Source: Dyella jiangningensis
Lineage (GTDB): Bacteria > Pseudomonadota > Gammaproteobacteria > Xanthomonadales > Rhodanobacteraceae
Assembly: GCA_000632805.1 (NCBI GenBank)
Contig: CP007444.1
Span: forward strand, 4,328,772-4,392,771
DNA: 64,000 nucleotides
Reading direction: 5' to 3'
Shown here: positions 52,523 through 60,907 of the stretch, in pieces
Numbering within the stretch: position 1 is the first letter of the stretch
Layout: every line of letters begins with the position of its first letter
The notes under the pieces: model-generated
Databases searched by the model: none
What the model saw: the letters and a program-made list of their open reading frames with translations, nothing else
What the model was told of the DNA's origin: nothing
Translations under genes and position numbers: made by a program

Positions 52523-53482
52523 ATGAAGCCCACCGACATCGCCGAATCCTCAGCTCTTCCGTCCGATACCGCGACCATTCGAAAACCGACCGTGGCGTTG
52601 GCACTTGGTTCCGGCGGCGCGAAGGGTCTGGCGCATATCGGTGCGATCGAGGAGATCGTGGCGCAGGGCTACGACATCGTCGCCATCGCCGGCACCTCGA
52701 TGGGCGCACTGATCGGCGGCATCTATGCGATGGGCAAGCTGGACGTCTATCGCGACTGGGTGTCGGCGCTGGCGAAGATGGACGTGCTCAAGCTGGTCGA
52801 CTGGACGTTTTCCGGCGGCGGCCTGATCAAGGGCGAGCGCATCATGGAGACGCTGCGCGAGCTGATCGGCGATGCCCGCATCGAGGAATTGCCGCTCGCT
52901 TTCACCGCCGTCGCCACCGACCTCGACCGCGAGCGCGAGGTGTGGCTCACGCGTGGCCCGCTGTTCGATGCGATCCGCGCTTCCATCGCCATTCCCACGG
53001 TATTTCGCCCGCATACGCTGTCGGAACGTCGCCTGGTCGACGGCGGTCTCCTCAACCCGGTGCCGGTGACGCCGCTGATCCGCGAAACCGCCGATTACCT
53101 CTTCGCGGTCAGCGTGGACGGACCGCCGGACGTCAGCACGCCGGAAGAAGTACCCGCAACGCCGACCGATGCGACCGAAGGCTATCGTTCGCGCATCACC
53201 GACTTCATCGGCAAGTTGATGCCGCAGGTCGGCGACAGGCCGCGCGAGCCCGGCATGCTGGAGCTGCTCACGCAGTCGATGGACCTGATGCAGGCGAATC
53301 TGTCACGCCTGCGCCTGGCCGCATACGAGCCGGATCTGCTGATCCGACTGCCGCGCAACGTGGCGAATGTCTATGAGTTCTATCGCGCCCGCGAGCTGAT
53401 CGAGCAGGGGCGCCAGCAAGCCAGGACGGCACTGGCAGGATGGCAGCCGAACCGTCGGCTCAATGGGGCCCGTGCGCCTTGA
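52523..53482 (+). CDS. patatin-like phospholipase (RssA-like)
   Basis: 319 residues, cytoplasmic. L-A-L-G-S-G-G-A-K-G-L-A-H-I-G (about residues 25-39) is the oxyanion motif, G-T-S-M-G near 60 holds the catalytic serine, and V-D-G-G-L near 175 the aspartate of the Ser-Asp dyad. R-A-S-I-A-I-P-T-V-F-R-P is also conserved. Hydrolyses acyl esters of lipids; natural substrate unknown. Its last 23 bp overlap the convergent DUF488 gene. Confidence 0.92.
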   Translation: MKPTDIAESSALPSDTATIRKPTVALALGSGGAKGLAHIGAIEEIVAQGYDIVAIAGTSMGALIGGIYAMGKLDVYRDWVSALAKMDVLKLVDWTFSGGGLIKGERIMETLRELIGDARIEELPLAFTAVATDLDREREVWLTRGPLFDAIRASIAIPTVFRPHTLSERRLVDGGLLNPVPVTPLIRETADYLFAVSVDGPPDVSTPEEVPATPTDATEGYRSRITDFIGKLMPQVGDRPREPGMLELLTQSMDLMQANLSRLRLAAYEPDLLIRLPRNVANVYEFYRARELIEQGRQQARTALAGWQPNRRLNGARAP

Positions 53483-53828
53483 GCCACGCATCGAGGTAGC
53501 ACTTCAGTGCGACGGCGTTGTTGTGGTCTTCGTCGCGCGCCCCGTAGAGCAGGGTGATCCGCTTGCGCGAAGCCTGGCTCGCCAGCGGTTTCCAGTATTC
53601 CGCCGCATGGTCGAGTTCGGTGGCGTAGCGATGGCGGAAGCTTTCCCAGCGCGCTGGATCGTGCCCGAACCATTTGCGCAGCGACGGCGATGGCGCCAGC
53701 TCCTTGCTCCAGGCATCCAGCGCGGCATCTTCCTTCTTTAGCCCGCGCGGCCACAGGCGATCGACCAATACCCGATAGCCGTCGCTCTTGGCGGCGGGCT
53801 CGTAGACGCGCTTGACGGCAATGCTCAT
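53460..53828 (-). CDS. DUF488 family protein
   Basis: 122 residues from the ATG at 53828, where the family signature begins (I-A-V-K-R-V-Y-E-P). V-D-R-L-W-P-R-G-L-K-K near residue 24 and L-L-Y-G-A-R-D-E-D-H-N-N-A near 97 are the diagnostic stretches of DUF488; the latter N-N/H-N pattern is invariant in many members. Cytoplasmic, function unknown. The 3' end overlaps the patatin gene tail-to-tail. Confidence 0.9.
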   Translation of the reverse strand: MSIAVKRVYEPAAKSDGYRVLVDRLWPRGLKKEDAALDAWSKELAPSPSLRKWFGHDPARWESFRHRYATELDHAAEYWKPLASQASRKRITLLYGARDEDHNNAVALKCYLDAWLKAHGPH

Positions 53829-53948
53829 GGGCGGGCGGCCTCCCAAAGGGAAGATCTTCAGCATACGCCCATGAAAAATGCGTCGATATGCAGGGATGGC
53901 AGACAGCATCACTTGCGCGCCGCCGGATGAGCGGCGCCGCGGTCCAGG

Positions 53949-53972
53949 ATCACGCACTGGGTGCGCTCCCGC
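53949..53972 (-). repeat. isolated degenerate REP
   Basis: ATCACGCACTGGGTGCGCTC followed by CCGC, an imperfect inverted copy of the GTGGGAGCGCACCCAGTGCGCGAC repeat, just after the glycosyltransferase stop. Could mark the transcript end. Confidence 0.7.
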
Positions 53973-53993
53973 AAAGGAGCGCCGAACGATCGA

Positions 53994-54710
53994 TCAGATC
54001 TCTTCGACCTGGGTGACCTTGCCACGGCGCATCAGCCAGGCCACGCCGCGAAGGTCGGCGATGCCCACCCACAGGCGATCGAGCATGCCGTACTTGGACG
54101 TGCCCGCCGTGCGCGGGCGATGGCCCACCGGCACGCTGGTGCTCTGGAAACCCGCGCGCTTCACCAGCGCCGGCAGATAGCGATGCATGTGGTCGAAGTA
54201 GGGCAGGCGCAGGAACACATCGCGATCGAACAACTTGAGGCCGCAGCCGGTATCCGGCGTGGAGTCCTTGAGCATGCGCGACCGCACCGCGTTGGCGATC
54301 TTGGAGGAAATGCGCTTGTTGAAGCTGTCGCGGCGCGTGGTACGCCAGCCGGCGAACAGGCGCACGTTGGCCTGCGCCTTGTCGCGCTCGGCAAGCAGCT
54401 TGGCGATATCGGCCGGATCGTTCTGGCCATCGCCGTCCAGCGTGGCGATCCACGGCGAACGCGCGGCCCGCACACCATTCCACACAGCCGTGCTCTGACC
54501 GCTGCGGGTCAGGTGGCGCACGATGCGCAGCTCCGGGTACTTCGCCTTCTCGGCCGCGAGCACCGCCACGCTGTCGTCGCTGGAATCGTCATCCACATAC
54601 ACGATCTCGAAATCGGCCTTGCCACGCAGGGCGGCAGCGATCTCGGCGAGCAGCGGCGGGATGTTGTCGCGCTCGTTGAACACCGGCACGACGACGGACA
54701 GCTGGGGCAT
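53994..54710 (-). CDS. family 2 glycosyltransferase (dolichol-phosphate mannosyltransferase-like)
   Basis: 238 residues. L-S-V-V-V-P-V-F-N-E-R-D-N-I at the N-terminus, Y-V-D-D-D-S-S-D-D-S near 39 and L-D-G-D-G-Q-N-D-P near 90 supply the nucleotide-sugar and metal sites of GT-A enzymes; V-G-H-R-P-R-T-A-G-T-S-K-Y-G near 205 is conserved in DPM1/ArnC-like members. No C-terminal membrane helices, unlike ArnC or GtrB, so it may be a soluble lipid-phosphate glycosyltransferase. No other sugar gene is adjacent. Confidence 0.9.
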   Translation of the reverse strand: MPQLSVVVPVFNERDNIPPLLAEIAAALRGKADFEIVYVDDDSSDDSVAVLAAEKAKYPELRIVRHLTRSGQSTAVWNGVRAARSPWIATLDGDGQNDPADIAKLLAERDKAQANVRLFAGWRTTRRDSFNKRISSKIANAVRSRMLKDSTPDTGCGLKLFDRDVFLRLPYFDHMHRYLPALVKRAGFQSTSVPVGHRPRTAGTSKYGMLDRLWVGIADLRGVAWLMRRGKVTQVEEI

Positions 54711-56042
54711 GGGGAAGGCCTTGTCTGAAGTAGGGGCGCTTGGCGCCAGGGCGCCATTCTAGTGGGTGGAAGGCTTGGCGTCAGGGGGCCGGCTGGGCGC
54801 TACGCGCGGTGGGCCTTGGCTTGGGGCGTCCACATCGACCTCCGAGCCCTGGCGCCGTTGTGGGAGCGCACCCTGTGCGCGACAGCCCATCGATTTCCCA
54901 GGTAGTGCCAGTGTTAGCGCCCTCTCCCTGCGGGAGAGGGCTGGGGAGAGGGTGCGGTTTTCGCGTGATTTCTCACTGAGGGGAAAGGGTTGGCTCTGGA
55001 CCTCTGCCTTCGGTTGCCATGCTGTCGCGAGCATGCCGCCTACGCAGCGGGCGTTTCGATCTCCTGCCGGAGCTCGAGTCACTTTTCTTTTGCTGGCCCA
55101 CGCACGCGCTCTTGGCATGCGAACGGCTAAGCCGGCCCGAAGGGCGGAGGGCGCCAGCCCGGAGTCAAAGGAAAAGCAACCCAAAGAAAATGGCCTTGAG
55201 AGCCAAGGCTCGTAGCAGTACGAGGAATAGAAGCGTCGGGCGACCGAGGCTAGCCTTGGTGCGCTCGTTACTACCTCGAACGGAGTGGCTACACCGAAAC
55301 GCGTCGAAGCGGAGAGGACTTAAAGCGGCTTTGTTGAATGGCGGGGACTCTGGGTGCTGCCACGCCTTTTTCCCACTCCCCTCCGGGGAGAGGGCCGGCG
55401 TGAGGGGCGGGTGCTCGCGATAACCTTGCCTACCTCTGTAGGAGCGCACCCCGTGCGCGACCGCAGCATTGCGGTGTATCTCATCACGACAACCTCAGAC
55501 TGAGGCAACCATGCCAGTCCGCGGTCGCGCACTGGGTGCGCTCCCACAACGAGCAAGCGCAGCCATCAGCTCCACGTCGCGATGTGCCGCTCCGCGGCAC
55601 GAGCCTTCACCCAACCCCTGTGTGGCGGTGAGGGGTGGACGATCAGGCCCCGCAGGGGTGCCCGACAGGGATGTCGGGCACTTTTCGTCCGGGCAGGAGC
55701 CCGGTCGAAAAGCCCGGCCGCCCCTCACGCACTGGCTGGGCGCAGCCCGGACAGCGCCGCGCGGGGTGCCTTTCTCTTTGGTTACTTTCTCTTGGGCAAG
55801 CAAGAGAAAGTGACCCGGGCCGCGGCAGCGGGCCGGAAGCCCGCGGCAGGCGAGCCAGATGGCGATCGCCCATCACTATTTCAGACGTCTATTTCGAAAT
55901 GCCGAATATGCAGACCGACGCGAAAAGCTGTCGCGCACTGGGTGCGCTCCTACAGAGGAGCTACAAGCCTAAGCATCTTGGCACCGGCCACTCACACACG
56001 CGTCGCCAGAAAAAGTCCGGCGTCGACAATGCCCACCATCCC
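54711..56042. repeat. composite intergenic repeat 5, reversed full-length copy
   Basis: Reversed relative to composites 1 and 2: REP 54860-54883, CTCTCCCTGCGGGAGAGGG hairpin about 54921-54939, module B (-) about 55020-55330, CTCCCCTCCGGGGAG hairpin about 55376-55390, REP 55438-55461, inverted REP 55524-55547, module A (-) about 55560-55870, inverted REP 55930-55953. The module B core hairpin carries about 65 bp extra sequence in its loop (roughly 55095-55165). Unique stretches of about 150 and 90 bp remain at the ends; no credible gene is present. Confidence 0.87.
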
Positions 56043-56915
56043 TCAGCGAATCTTCCCCAAAATCCCATCCAGCTCGTCATTGCTGTGATAGTGGATTACC
56101 AACTTGCCCTTGCCGCCGCGGCCATGGGCCACTTCCACGCGCGTGGCGAAGCGTTCGGCGAGTTCGCGTTCCAGGGCGTCGACGTTGGGATCGCGGGCGG
56201 GCGCGCTCTTGGCCTTGCCCTTGGGCGCGGTCTGCGCACGGCGGGCGGCTTCTTCGAGTTCGCGCACGCTCCAGCCGTGGCGCGAGGCTTCCAGGGCGAG
56301 GCCTTCGGCCATGCCTTCGGGCAGCGTGATCAGGCAGCGGGCGTGGCCCATCTCCAGCTTGCCTTCGTCGAGCAGGCGCTTGATCGACACCGGCAGTTCG
56401 GTGAGGCGCAGCAGGTTGGAGACGGCGGCGCGCGAGCGGCCGACCGCATCGGCGGCCTGCTGGTGGGTGAGGTCGAAATCGTCGATCAGGCGCTTGAGCG
56501 CGTCGGCTTCTTCCAGCGGGGTGAGGTCCTGGCGCTGGATGTTCTCGATCAGCGCCATGGCCGGCACGGCCACTTCCGGCACATCCTTCACCAGCACCGG
56601 CAGCTCGTGCAGCTGCGCGCGCTGGGCGGCGCGCCAGCGGCGTTCGCCGGCGATCAGCTCGAACATGTTGTTGCCGATGGCGCGAACCACCACCGGCTGG
56701 ATCAGGCCCTGCGCGCGAATCGAGGCGGCCAGTTCGTCCAGCGCTTCATCGTTCCAGTGGCGGCGCGGCTGGTACTTGCCGGGCTGGATCTGCTGGATCG
56801 GCAGCGTGCGCAGCTCGCCTTCCTGTTCCAGCACCGAGGGCTTGCCCGGTTCTTCCGTGGCACCCAGCAGGACGTCGAGCCCGCGTCCCAGGCCCCGTTT
56901 TTTCGCAGCGGACAT
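56043..56915 (-). CDS. parB: chromosome partitioning protein ParB
   Basis: 290 residues. N-terminal G-L-G-R-G-L-D-V-L-L is the usual ParA-interacting start; Q-P-G-K-Y-Q-P-R-R near 45 and the CTP/arginine box G-E-R-R-W-R-A-A near 90 belong to the ParB domain, followed by the HTH T-H-Q-Q-A-A-D-A-V-G-R-S-R-A-A-V-S-N near 150 and a C-terminal dimerisation segment. Binds parS near the origin, spreads as a CTP-driven clamp and works with ParA. Two bases after parA. No full parS palindrome was noticed in this window. Confidence 0.96.
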   Translation of the reverse strand: MSAAKKRGLGRGLDVLLGATEEPGKPSVLEQEGELRTLPIQQIQPGKYQPRRHWNDEALDELAASIRAQGLIQPVVVRAIGNNMFELIAGERRWRAAQRAQLHELPVLVKDVPEVAVPAMALIENIQRQDLTPLEEADALKRLIDDFDLTHQQAADAVGRSRAAVSNLLRLTELPVSIKRLLDEGKLEMGHARCLITLPEGMAEGLALEASRHGWSVRELEEAARRAQTAPKGKAKSAPARDPNVDALERELAERFATRVEVAHGRGGKGKLVIHYHSNDELDGILGKIR

Positions 56916-56917
56916 GC

Positions 56918-57778
56918 TTACTCCTGATGGATGTCGACGACGTCGTCGAGCGTCGCGTCTGAGTCATCGTGCAGCATCGGCGTCACCACTTCGCTGGTGT
57001 CCTGCGCGGCGTTCAATCCGCGCTCGCGGCGGATCATTTCGCCGGCGAGGCCGATATAGGCGATGGCGCCGCGCGAGCTGCGGTCGTACAGGTGGATCGG
57101 CTGGCCGTGGCTGGGCGCCTCGGCGAGACGCACGTTGCGCGGGATGATCGAGCGCAGCACCTTGTCGCCGAAATGCTGCGTGAGCTGCGCCGACACTTCG
57201 TTGCCGAGGTTGTTGCGCACGTCGTACATGGTGCGCAGCAGCCCGTCGATTTCCAACGCGGGATTCAGGCGCTGGCGCACGGCCTTCACCGTGTCGAGCA
57301 GGCTGGAAAGGCCTTCCAGCGCGAAGTATTCGCACTGCACCGGAATCAGCAGACCATTCGCCGCTGCCAACGCGTTGAGCGTGAGCAGATGCAGCGACGG
57401 CGGGCAGTCGATGAGGATGGTGTCGTAGCGGTCGGCGATCTTCTCGAGCTGCTCCTTGAGCCGGCTCTCGCGCGCGATCGCATCCATCAGCTTCAGCTCG
57501 GCGGCGGTGAGGTCGCCGTTGCCGGGCAACAGGTCGTAGTTCGCCTCGGTGCGGACGATGGCCTTGTCGATCGGGGATTCATCCAGCAGCACTTCGCAGC
57601 CGTTGGGCTTGGCTTCGTGCTTGTCCACGCCGGACGCCATCGTCGCGTTGCCCTGCGGGTCGAGGTCGACCAGCAGCACCTTGCGCTTGGCGGCAGCCAG
57701 CGCAGCGGCGAGATTGACGGCGGTGGTGGTCTTGCCCACGCCGCCCTTCTGGTTGGCGACAGCGATGATCCGAGCCAT
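56918..57778 (-). CDS. parA: chromosome partitioning ATPase ParA (Soj)
   Basis: 286 residues. Deviant Walker A K-G-G-V-G-K-T-T at residues 11-18, L-V-D-L-D-P-Q-G-N (A') near 36 and I-D-C-P-P-S near 122 are complete. Moves ParB-parS complexes to separate new origins. The C-terminal ~25 residues are acidic ([11 protein letters not shown]), a modest extension. Between rsmG (39 bp upstream) and parB (2 bp downstream), the standard chromosomal order near the replication origin. Confidence 0.96.
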   Translation of the reverse strand: MARIIAVANQKGGVGKTTTAVNLAAALAAAKRKVLLVDLDPQGNATMASGVDKHEAKPNGCEVLLDESPIDKAIVRTEANYDLLPGNGDLTAAELKLMDAIARESRLKEQLEKIADRYDTILIDCPPSLHLLTLNALAAANGLLIPVQCEYFALEGLSSLLDTVKAVRQRLNPALEIDGLLRTMYDVRNNLGNEVSAQLTQHFGDKVLRSIIPRNVRLAEAPSHGQPIHLYDRSSRGAIAYIGLAGEMIRRERGLNAAQDTSEVVTPMLHDDSDATLDDVVDIHQE

Positions 57779-57817
57779 GTGTCGTCGTTACCGTGGACGA
57801 TGGAAAAGGGGGCTAGA

Positions 57818-58453
57818 TTAGCAGCCTGTTCGGCCAAGCACGACGAGATGCCGCTCGCCGCCGACATCCGGCACGTTGAGCTCATGGATGGCGCGAACCT
57901 CGTAGCCATCCGGCACGCCGGCCAGTTCATCCTCGGGATGCTTGCCCTTCATGGCCAGCCAGATGCCATTCTTGGTCAAAAGATGACCACCCCAGGCCAG
58001 CATGTCGGCGAGGCTGGCAAAGGCGCGGGCGGTGACGCAGTCGAACTGGCCTTCCACGTCTTCCACGCGGGACTGCACGGCGCGCACGTTCTCCAGTTTC
58101 AGCGAACGGATGGCCTCGCGCAGGAAGCGGACCTTCTTGCCGTTGGAATCGACCAGCAGCACCTGGCGCTCGGGCGTGGCGATGGCGATCGGGATGCCTG
58201 GCAGGCCGGGGCCGGTGCCCAGATCCGCCAGCGTCGCGCCCTGCACGTAGGGCAGGATCGCCAGGGAATCGACCAGATGGCGGCTCACCATCTCGGCCGG
58301 ATCGCGGATCGCAGTGAGATTGTAGGTGGCGTTCCAGCGGGCCAACAGCGCCTGGTAGTCGAGCAGCCGCTCCACCGCGCCGGCCGGCAGCTGCAGGCCC
58401 AGCGCGGCGATGCCGCGTTCCAGCCGAATTTGCAGGTCGTGGCGGGAGCTCAT
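57818..58453 (-). CDS. rsmG: 16S rRNA (guanine-527 N7)-methyltransferase
   Basis: Methylates G527 of 16S rRNA using S-adenosylmethionine; loss gives low-level streptomycin resistance in several bacteria. 211 residues. N-terminal W-N-A-T-Y-N-L-T-A-I-R and H-L-V-D-S-L-A-I are family hallmarks, L-A-D-L-G-T-G-P-G-L-P-G-I-P near 77 is the SAM motif, and T-A-R-A-F-A-S-L near 135 is conserved. First gene of rsmG-parA-parB; mnmG, its usual partner in enterics, is not seen. Confidence 0.96.
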   Translation of the reverse strand: MSSRHDLQIRLERGIAALGLQLPAGAVERLLDYQALLARWNATYNLTAIRDPAEMVSRHLVDSLAILPYVQGATLADLGTGPGLPGIPIAIATPERQVLLVDSNGKKVRFLREAIRSLKLENVRAVQSRVEDVEGQFDCVTARAFASLADMLAWGGHLLTKNGIWLAMKGKHPEDELAGVPDGYEVRAIHELNVPDVGGERHLVVLGRTGC

Positions 58454-58520
58454 GGGTGACGCCTTGCGGAAAAACGGGCCGCAAGTATCCGGGCGCGACG
58501 CTCGCGACGCCAGCGCGGCA

Positions 58521-58544
58521 AAGAAAAACCCGCCGAAGCGGGTT
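58521..58544 (-). terminator. rho-independent terminator after the SPFH-domain gene
   Basis: On the minus strand AACCCGC-TTCG-GCGGGTT, followed by TTTCTT. UUCG-type tetraloop gives a very stable hairpin. It separates the SPFH gene from rsmG. Confidence 0.88.
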
Positions 58545-58613
58545 CTGAAGGGTCTCCCCTGGGCGGGTCGCTCTCGGGCGACCTCACCGTCGGCCTGCCG
58601 GCTTGCTGTCCGG

Positions 58614-59072
58614 TCAGGCGAATTCCAGTTCCACGCGGGTCACCATCATGCCGCGCTCGCGCAGGCCGGTATTCATGGCCTGCTTGAGGCGCGAACCCAG
58701 GTCGCGGCGATCGGCGCTGAAGGCCTCCGGCTCGTCACGCAGGGCAGCAAGGGCACCACCGCGGATCAACTGGTCAGCCTGCTCGATGACCGAATCGGCA
58801 CGCTCCGGCTCCAGCACTTGCCAGTAGACCGTGCCACGCACGTCATGGGCATTGGGCAGCGGCTCCTCGAAGCGCAGCACCTGACCACTGAGGTTGATGT
58901 GGTGTTCCACGTGGTCGATCAGCGGCAGCGTCATATGGACGCCGGGCTGAAGCAGCCGAAAGGGTTTGCCGCGCCGATAAAGACTGTGCACCTGGTCCGC
59001 CGGCACGCGCTTGATCGCGGTGGCGAACATCGCGATCAAGGCCAGGACAACGAGAATAATGAGTGCGTTCAT
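58614..59072 (-). CDS. short SPFH/Band 7 domain protein
   Basis: 152 residues. One N-terminal membrane helix (L-I-I-L-V-V-L-A-L-I-A-M-F-A-T) is followed by a Band 7 beginning (V-P-A-D-Q-V-H-S-L-Y-R-R-G-K, L-L-Q-P-G-V-H-M-T-L-P-L-I-D) and a helical C-terminal part with L-R-E-R-G-M-M-V-T-R-V-E. Stomatin/flotillin-type proteins are usually 250-300 residues, so this copy has the membrane anchor and SPFH core but no coiled-coil oligomerisation tail. The end is clean with its own terminator, so it looks like a real short form. Confidence 0.78.
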   Translation of the reverse strand: MNALIILVVLALIAMFATAIKRVPADQVHSLYRRGKPFRLLQPGVHMTLPLIDHVEHHINLSGQVLRFEEPLPNAHDVRGTVYWQVLEPERADSVIEQADQLIRGGALAALRDEPEAFSADRRDLGSRLKQAMNTGLRERGMMVTRVELEFA

Positions 59073-59431
59073 GGCAGTAGCAAAAACAACGAGTTATATG
59101 TTGATCTTCCGCAAAAACCGTAGCTTGATACTACAGCTGATTGCGCCCCCTTAGATTAATCTCAATTTAACGACAACCTAAGGCGTTATAACAACAGCAC
59201 TTTTGGTCTATGTGCCTGATTTTGTGAACCAAGTGGCAAGCGAGGAGAGCATGCATCGACCGGGCCAAGTGGCGATTTGTTCGCCAACTTCGCCCTACGA
59301 AAGGTTAACGGCCGGCCAACGAGAGGCTTGAGTGTTAAGCCCGGGCACAAAGAAAAAGCCGCCCCGGCTGGCCGGGACGGCTTAAAGATCACCGTCGATG
59401 GCAGCGACCTCGGCGGGCCGCTACAAGCGGA
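59073..59431. other. 359-bp intergenic region, AT-rich in its left half
   Basis: The stretch 59080-59230 is much more AT-rich than the window average (TTAGATTAATCTCAATTTAA near 59151-59170) and lies upstream of the SPFH gene on the minus strand, so it probably holds its promoter. The right half holds the pirin terminator. No gene recognised. Confidence 0.5.
59351..59383 (-). terminator. rho-independent terminator after the pirin gene
   Basis: On the minus strand AAGCCGTCCCGGC pairs with GCCGGGGCGGCTT (one mismatch), followed by TTTCT. It lies about 50 bp after the pirin stop. Confidence 0.85.
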
Positions 59432-60265
59432 TCAGAACTTGCCCGCGCGGAAGTCAGCGATTGCCTGATGGATCTCCTCGGGCGTGTTCATCACGAACGG
59501 TCCATAGCGGGTGACGGCCTCGTTGAGCGGATGGCCGGCCACCAGCAGCACACGCGCGGCGGTGTCCCGACCGGCGATGCGCAGCTCGCCGCTGCGCGAG
59601 AGCACGGCCAGTTCGCTGCGGGCCAGCGGTTCGCCGGCCACTTCAGCGTCCTTGCCGTCGAACACGTAGGCAAAGCCTGCATGGCCTTCCGGCAGCGGAA
59701 TGGTGACGGACGCACCCGGCTGCACCGCGATGTCGAGGTAGATCGGCTGCGTGACGATTTCCGCCACCGGCCCGGTCACGCCGCCGAACTCGCCGGCGAT
59801 CACCTTCACCTCCACGCCCTCCGAGGGACGCGCAACCGGGATGCGCTCCGGGCCGATGTCCTGGTAACGCGGCGCGATCAGCTTGTCCTTCGCCGGCAGG
59901 TTCACCCACAGCTGGAAGCCCCACATCAGGCCGTCTTCCTGCTCGGGCATTTCCGAATGCAGGATGCCGCGGCCCGCGGTCATCCACTGCACGCTGCCCG
60001 GCACGAGGTCGCCGCTGTTGCCGTGGTTGTCGTTGTGCTTCATGTGGCCGGCGAGCATGTAGGTCACGGTCTCGAAACCGCGATGCGGATGCTCGGGAAA
60101 ACCGGCGATGTAATCGCCCGCCTGGTCGGAACGGAACTCGTCCAGCAGCAGGAACGGATCGAGCATGTCCAGGCCCGGCTGGCCGATCACGCGCTTGAGC
60201 TTCACACCCGCACCATCGGACGTGTCGATGCCGCGGATGCGGCGAAGAATGCTGCGTTCGGTCAT
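59432..60265 (-). CDS. pirin family protein (quercetinase-like cupin)
   Basis: 277 residues from the ATG at 60265, which has GGAGACC upstream. Two cupin domains; the N-terminal one carries F-P-E-H-P-H-R-G-F-E-T (two metal histidines, near 60) and the later histidine and glutamate in I-L-H-S-E-M-P near 108, the iron site of pirins. Some bacterial pirins (YhhW) act as quercetin dioxygenases, others bind regulators; which applies is not known. The C-terminal cupin is degenerate as usual. Confidence 0.92.
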   Translation of the reverse strand: MTERSILRRIRGIDTSDGAGVKLKRVIGQPGLDMLDPFLLLDEFRSDQAGDYIAGFPEHPHRGFETVTYMLAGHMKHNDNHGNSGDLVPGSVQWMTAGRGILHSEMPEQEDGLMWGFQLWVNLPAKDKLIAPRYQDIGPERIPVARPSEGVEVKVIAGEFGGVTGPVAEIVTQPIYLDIAVQPGASVTIPLPEGHAGFAYVFDGKDAEVAGEPLARSELAVLSRSGELRIAGRDTAARVLLVAGHPLNEAVTRYGPFVMNTPEEIHQAIADFRAGKF

Positions 60266-60369
60266 GGCTGGTCTCCAAGGATTTGGACTGCCCACCATGA
60301 TGATGCTGCGCCCGCGCGCACCCAAGACCTGAAACAGGAACGGATTGTTCGCGGCAACGACGGAAACGA

Positions 60370-60882
60370 TCAGCGTGCCGCGGTCGCTTCGCGCAACTGG
60401 TAGACCCAATCCAGTTCCGGCGCCGCCAAACCCATGCTGGTCAGCGCCGCACTGAGCTGGCCGCGATGGTGGGTGCCATGGTTGAACACGTGGCCCAACG
60501 TGGGTGCGAACGGCACCTCGACCGGGATGCCCTGGTTGCGCGTGTACGCCAACGCACCATCGAAGCGGGCCGGCGCGAGCGTATCGATCCAGCCACCCCA
60601 GCGGTCGACGGCAACCAGCAGGGCCTCGCGCAGTTTGCAGCGATCGGCATGCAGTTCGCTATCGAGCGGCAGCTGCAGCGAACGCTGCTCCGCGAAGCGG
60701 CCGTACCAGATGTGGTCGGCCACCAGCAGATGGTTGACCGTGCCGTGTACCGAACCGAAGAACAGCCCGGCATCGCGGTGCCACTGCTCGTCGCTCAGCT
60801 CCATCAGGTGAGCGTCGAGCAGATGCCGCGTGGCCCACGCGTGGTAGTCGGCCAGGCGGCGGAAGTAAGTCTTCAGGTCCAA
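60370..60882 (-). CDS. DinB family protein
   Basis: 170 residues, four-helix bundle of the DinB/YfiT fold. The metal-binding histidines are visible: H-G-T-V-N-H-L-L-V-A-D near 46-56 and F-N-H-G-T-H-H-R-G-Q near 133-142 (the H-x3-H pattern). Y-A/W motifs (A-D-Y-H-A-W-A-T near 10) are typical. Family members include thiol-dependent transferases; the function of this one is unknown. Lies 25 bp after the UPF0149 gene on the same strand. Confidence 0.9.
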   Translation of the reverse strand: MDLKTYFRRLADYHAWATRHLLDAHLMELSDEQWHRDAGLFFGSVHGTVNHLLVADHIWYGRFAEQRSLQLPLDSELHADRCKLREALLVAVDRWGGWIDTLAPARFDGALAYTRNQGIPVEVPFAPTLGHVFNHGTHHRGQLSAALTSMGLAAPELDWVYQLREATAAR

Positions 60883-60907
60883 GCGACGACCACCGACGTG
60901 CGGCGCC

